Made by a program: the position numbers and the translations under genes. 64,000 bases of DNA from Bicyclus anynana (lineage: Eukaryota > Arthropoda > Insecta > Lepidoptera > Nymphalidae): positions 14,265,740 to 14,329,739 of the forward strand of contig NC_069099.1 in NCBI RefSeq assembly GCF_947172395.1, in the 5' to 3' direction. Positions 60,626-64,000 of this stretch are shown here, in pieces. Every line of letters starts with the position of its first letter. Positions within the stretch are counted from its first letter, which is position 1. Under the pieces are notes generated by a model. The model saw only the letters and a list, made by a program, of their open reading frames with translations. It searched no databases and was not told the origin of the DNA.

Positions 60626-61128
60626 TTTTAGCAGGCTAAATTTATATAAACATAATCCATTAGAACAGCGTTTCCAATTATGTTTCATTATTTAAAAAAA
60701 GCAAACTAGGATTGAATATCTTTTTAAATCACAGAGTGTAGAAATTCAGTAAAGAATTCTATTAATAGAACAAGTTTCACGTAATTATTTCAAAAAACCT
60801 CCATTGGTCCTGAATTTAATTAAAAAAGACTGTATAAAAATAGAAATTATTTCCATTATAATAGAAAAAACGCCGTTATATTCAGATTGGCTTTTCATAT
60901 TTTCAATAATTAAATAAAAACCACACTGTAGCAATAACTTAGAACCTACAATGCATACAAATAGACGCATACCATCCATTTTTTATACCGGAGACTAAAA
61001 TTAAAATCCAAACCAGAAACAACCTTTTGAACACAGCTCCAGGGTTTTATTAGACGCGTGTCGAATAAGTATGAGTGGGTATAAATAAAAAGTGGCCCGC
61101 TAGCTACCTGAGCCTTAATCTGCGTTTA
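60626..61128. other. No supported feature
   Basis: AT-rich; a 64-codon minus-strand frame has no motif. Confidence 0.3.
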
Positions 61129-62045
61129 TTGCGACCGCGCGATTTATATAGAAATATAAAGGGCGTAAACCTTTGTTGCCCCGTATACAGTTTACGTACC
61201 TACGCCGTATAATCACTAACACTTTGTGGCACTCGTACGCCGAAACTATCGATTTTAGGGAAAAAGTATGTATGCATAAATTGTGGAAAATTTTCTTCAG
61301 TTTAATTTGTTCATACATGTTTTTATCGTAAAATTACTAGTTAAGGAGATATCGTCAAAAAAGTGGTTTTAGACATCAGTGGCGCCGCAAGCTACAAAAA
61401 TACGAGGTGACAAAATCGATTTGCACCTTCATTAAATCTACGAAATATTTTTAAAACGTCCAGAAAATATTTCAGGTGACTACAATTTTTGCACCTAATG
61501 CCTGATGTAGTACGAGTAATTATACGTCTACGCTATACATGCGGCGTAGGTGTGTAACGAACGGAACAGTGAGTTATTTTGAGCTTTCACAGAACAATTT
61601 AATTCAAGAGTGCGACGAACTTTTGGGTGGATATATATGCAACGCTTAATAGTTGATATGTTTGGTATATAAGGCGATGTATATAGAAAATAAAAAGGGC
61701 GTACTTTTGTTGCCTTTACAACACATTACCTGCCTACGCCGGTATTACGTAGAGTCGGTTCAATGAGCTACTTCGGGCGTACTCTTGAATTTTAGAGTGC
61801 GACGACCTTTTAGGTGGATATAACTGTGTGCAACGATTAATATTTGGAATATTATGCGATATAATGTATATAAATACAAAGGGCGTATACCTTTGTTGCC
61901 GCGTGTACAATACATTACCTGCCTACGCCGTAGGTAGCTGCCTACGTAGACTCCGTTCAGTGAGCTATTTTGGGCTTACTCTTGAATTTAGAGTGCGATG
62001 ACCTTACGGGTGAAGATGTGTGCAACGCTTAATATTTGGTATATC
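61129..62045 (+). repeat. Tandem array, ~185-bp unit, 2.5 clear copies plus an outlier
   Basis: Units begin near 61673 (GCGATGTATATAGAAAATAA) and 61857 (GCGATATAATGTATATAAAT), and each holds AAAGGGCGTA...CTTTTGTTGCC or close, ACATTACCTGCCTACGCCG, CAGTGAGCTA-like, TTAGAGTGCGA and TGTGCAACGCTTAATATTTG-like blocks. A part-unit precedes at about 61565-61672, and an isolated half-unit lies at 61129-61215 (TTTATATAGAAATATAAAGG, CCTACGCCG). Degenerate satellite-like repeat of unknown origin. Confidence 0.75.
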
Positions 62046-62879
62046 ACGGGTTCATTTACTAGCTCAGTTATTTTTTAGGATTTTTTTGGCTCAGCTATTC
62101 GCTATGTCGGTGTCTTTCAAAGATAAAGTCTAGCGGGCTGTTTACTTTAGATTGAGTCATAAAAAACGAAGCATATCTTCTGGAATGGAAACACATTCAA
62201 CGTTTATCGGTTTGGTGGCTCTTATTCAGGATAGGTTGACGTTCTAGTAAGCTTAGCATTATGGGCCCCATTAGTAAAAGTTGAGTTTTTTGTGAAAAAC
62301 CGTTTTTACTAACCCGGATCTAATAATAATTGTGAAGGACCGAGCCCTTTTCTATCCGGATTTATATTAAATTCCTCAGCAGCAATTTGTTGAAACAAAT
62401 CCCTTGTTTTCCCGTTTATTTATTTCCGAGTAGCCGAATACTTTCACTAGGATAATCCATTTTATATTTCTAAGGAAATAGAGCTCCGATAATAATAAAA
62501 AGAAGTTTTTCTATTCCCATTTCGTTAACTCAATATAAAACCTCAAACCTCATGTAGGAGATGCCAGGAAAGAATGTTCGACGTACCTTATCTTGCTGTT
62601 TTATATCTTTTCCGGGGTACCCTTCGTCGGTATAGCAGGTCCAGCTCTTTTAAATATTGGCTGGCAACTTGTTTTGATTAGATTTATGGATGATTGAGAT
62701 GCTTGATTCACTGACCGTATTAGAAGATGATATGATGTACACCGACTTGTTGTTTAGAGCGTTTGAAATAGAATAGGCTGTCGGTCCTTCTTCCTATCTC
62801 TGTCAGACGACATAAATGCCATGACAAATAATGACAAATCCTGGGAAGCTGTAGCCTCATTCTTTAAGATTGTAATGTT
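62046..62879. other. No gene supported
   Basis: No frame above 60 codons and no repeat recognised. Confidence 0.3.
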
Positions 62880-63045
62880 CTTTTTTTTTTTTAGTTAGCC
62901 CTTGACTACAATCTCACTTGATGGTAAGTGATGATGCAGTCTAAGATGGAGACGGGCTAATAACTTGTTAGAGAGGAGGATGAAAATCCACACTCCTTTC
63001 GGTTTCTACACGACATCATACCGGAACGCTAAATCGCTTGGCATC
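62880..63045 (-). mobile_element. SINE C, head-less
   Basis: T-run, TTAGCCCTTGACTACAATCT, GATGATGCAGTCTAAGATGG, GAGGAGGATGAAAATCCACA, CCGGAACGCTAAATCGCTTG. The rest is lost. The frame at 62965-63186 crosses it by chance. Confidence 0.75.
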
Positions 63046-63218
63046 GCAAATCGCAGGTTGCGCACAAAAAACTTAACGCTGTCATTCGTTCATCAAATTC
63101 TACTGCCCATATCTTTTTCATACCGGGGGCTATATATTATGAAAAATCGATTCTTAAGGAAAACTCCAAAACTAAAAAAAACTTAGGTACATGATTATAC
63201 AATGTACATCCATTTAAT

Positions 63219-63437
63219 CTATACTAATATTATAAATCTATACTAATTATAAAGCTAAAGAGTTTGTTTGTTTGTTTGATTGAACGCGCTAATCTCAGGA
63301 ACTACTAGTCCGATTTGAAAAATTCTTTCAGTGTTAGATAGCCCATTTATCGAGGAAGGCTATAGGCTATATTTTATCCCCGTATTCCTACGGGCACGGG
63401 AACCACGCGGGTGAAACCGCGCGTCGGCAGCTAGTTG
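63219..63437 (+). mobile_element. Helitron-like F, full length, start duplicated
   Basis: TCTATACTAATATTATAAAT then TCTATACTAATTATAAAGCT shows the first ~17 bases twice. Then AACGCGCTAATCTCAGGAAC, CATTTATCGAGGAAGGCTAT, CCTACGGGCACGGGAACCAC, GCGGGTGAAACCGCGCGTCG and GCAGCTAGTTG. TC at the start and CTAG at the end fit Helitron rules. Confidence 0.8.
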
Positions 63438-64000
63438 AATATATACAGTAAATGACGTCAACGTAGGTCCCCAGTTATTGATGTTATAAAGTATATTAAT
63501 AGCTATCTACGTAAAATTAATATTTGAGTTAGATATCAAAGCACTTCGTCTTCCTTCAATGGCGGCTTGTTTACTTCTGACAAGTTGTGACAAGTTCTGT
63601 TTACCCATCCACCCCTCCGCGTTCTGAGTTATGACAGTATTATAGGAAATAATTAATTCCACATACAAAACTTGAGATTAATTGCGCAACGCACTTGAAA
63701 TTACAATCACAATAATTGAAATTTAATTGGAAATTTCAGTATGGAGGCACAACATTTGGATTGTTATTGAAATAGTTGTATTGTAAAAAACCGACAACAA
63801 CCATTACTTATTTATCAATCGCTTATAATAATATCAAAATATTATAATACCTGTGGACACCTGTGACTTTGTCTGGAGTTACTTCCTTAATCTGGCCCTC
63901 GCAAAATCCGTTCTTAGCAGACGTCTAACAACTGCTTTGAATTTACGACAGGGCATTTAATTATAAACTACCTCCCTGCCAAATTTCATCTAAGTAATGA
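63438..64000. other. No supported feature
   Basis: AT-rich end of the window without frames or recognised repeats. Confidence 0.3.

Overview
The window looks like intergenic DNA from a moth or butterfly (Lepidoptera). It is AT-rich, carries one assembly gap (200 N at 7026-7225), and is packed with repeat types common in lepidopteran genomes: several tRNA-headed SINE families, RTE-type LINE 3' ends with (GAT)n tails, Helitron-like short elements ending in CTAG(T), foldback/MITE elements and a BEL/Pao LTR retrotransposon. I found no host protein-coding gene, rRNA, functional tRNA or CRISPR array that I can support. Every long open frame belongs to a transposable element. Organism and family names are recognition from memory of family structure, not database results.

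Layout. 1-6.2 kb: a hairpin repeat, a LINE C-terminus with an AATTG-rich tail, GGCGCC palindromes, SINEs, three foldback elements, two RTE fragments. 6.6-9.4 kb: short Helitron-like repeats around the gap, an RTE end, and a SINE nested in another SINE with a 7-bp target-site duplication (TSD). 9.8-16 kb: foldbacks, dispersed unclassified repeats, SINEs. 16.2-21.7 kb: a BEL/Pao element with 197-bp LTRs and a 5-bp TSD, inserted into an older short repeat. Its gag-protease frame is open, but the reverse transcriptase is shifted and has lost catalytic residues, and the integrase region is wreckage. 23-24.1 kb: a ~157-bp tandem array broken by a SINE. 24-53 kb: SINE/RTE/Helitron-like mosaic with several near-perfect hairpins, a retroelement C-terminal domain with an RPD...WDATC motif (29.8-30.2 kb), TIR elements, and two RTE copies with inverted 5' parts. 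53.7-55.3 kb: a 5'-truncated LINE with an undamaged reverse transcriptase C-terminal half. 55-64 kb: mostly unannotatable AT-rich DNA, a TIR element, a ~185-bp tandem array near 61-62 kb, and more short repeats.

How the parts relate. The LINE fragments (RTE and a CR1/Jockey-group element) are the kind of machinery that mobilises SINEs. The commonest SINE here (called SINE A) ends in the same GAT-type tail as the RTE copies, which suggests RTE enzymes move it. The BEL element has nearly identical LTRs around a ruined pol, which suggests it was copied by enzymes supplied in trans. Labels used below: SINE A (GTGATAGCCCAGTGG head), SINE B (GTGGCGCAGTGGGTAG head), SINE C (CGTGGCGCAGTGGTATGCG head), SINE D (AGTAGCTCAACGGTTAGAGC head); Helitron-like E (ends GCGGGCGTCCGCTAGT), F (ends GCGTCAGCTAGT), G (related to F).
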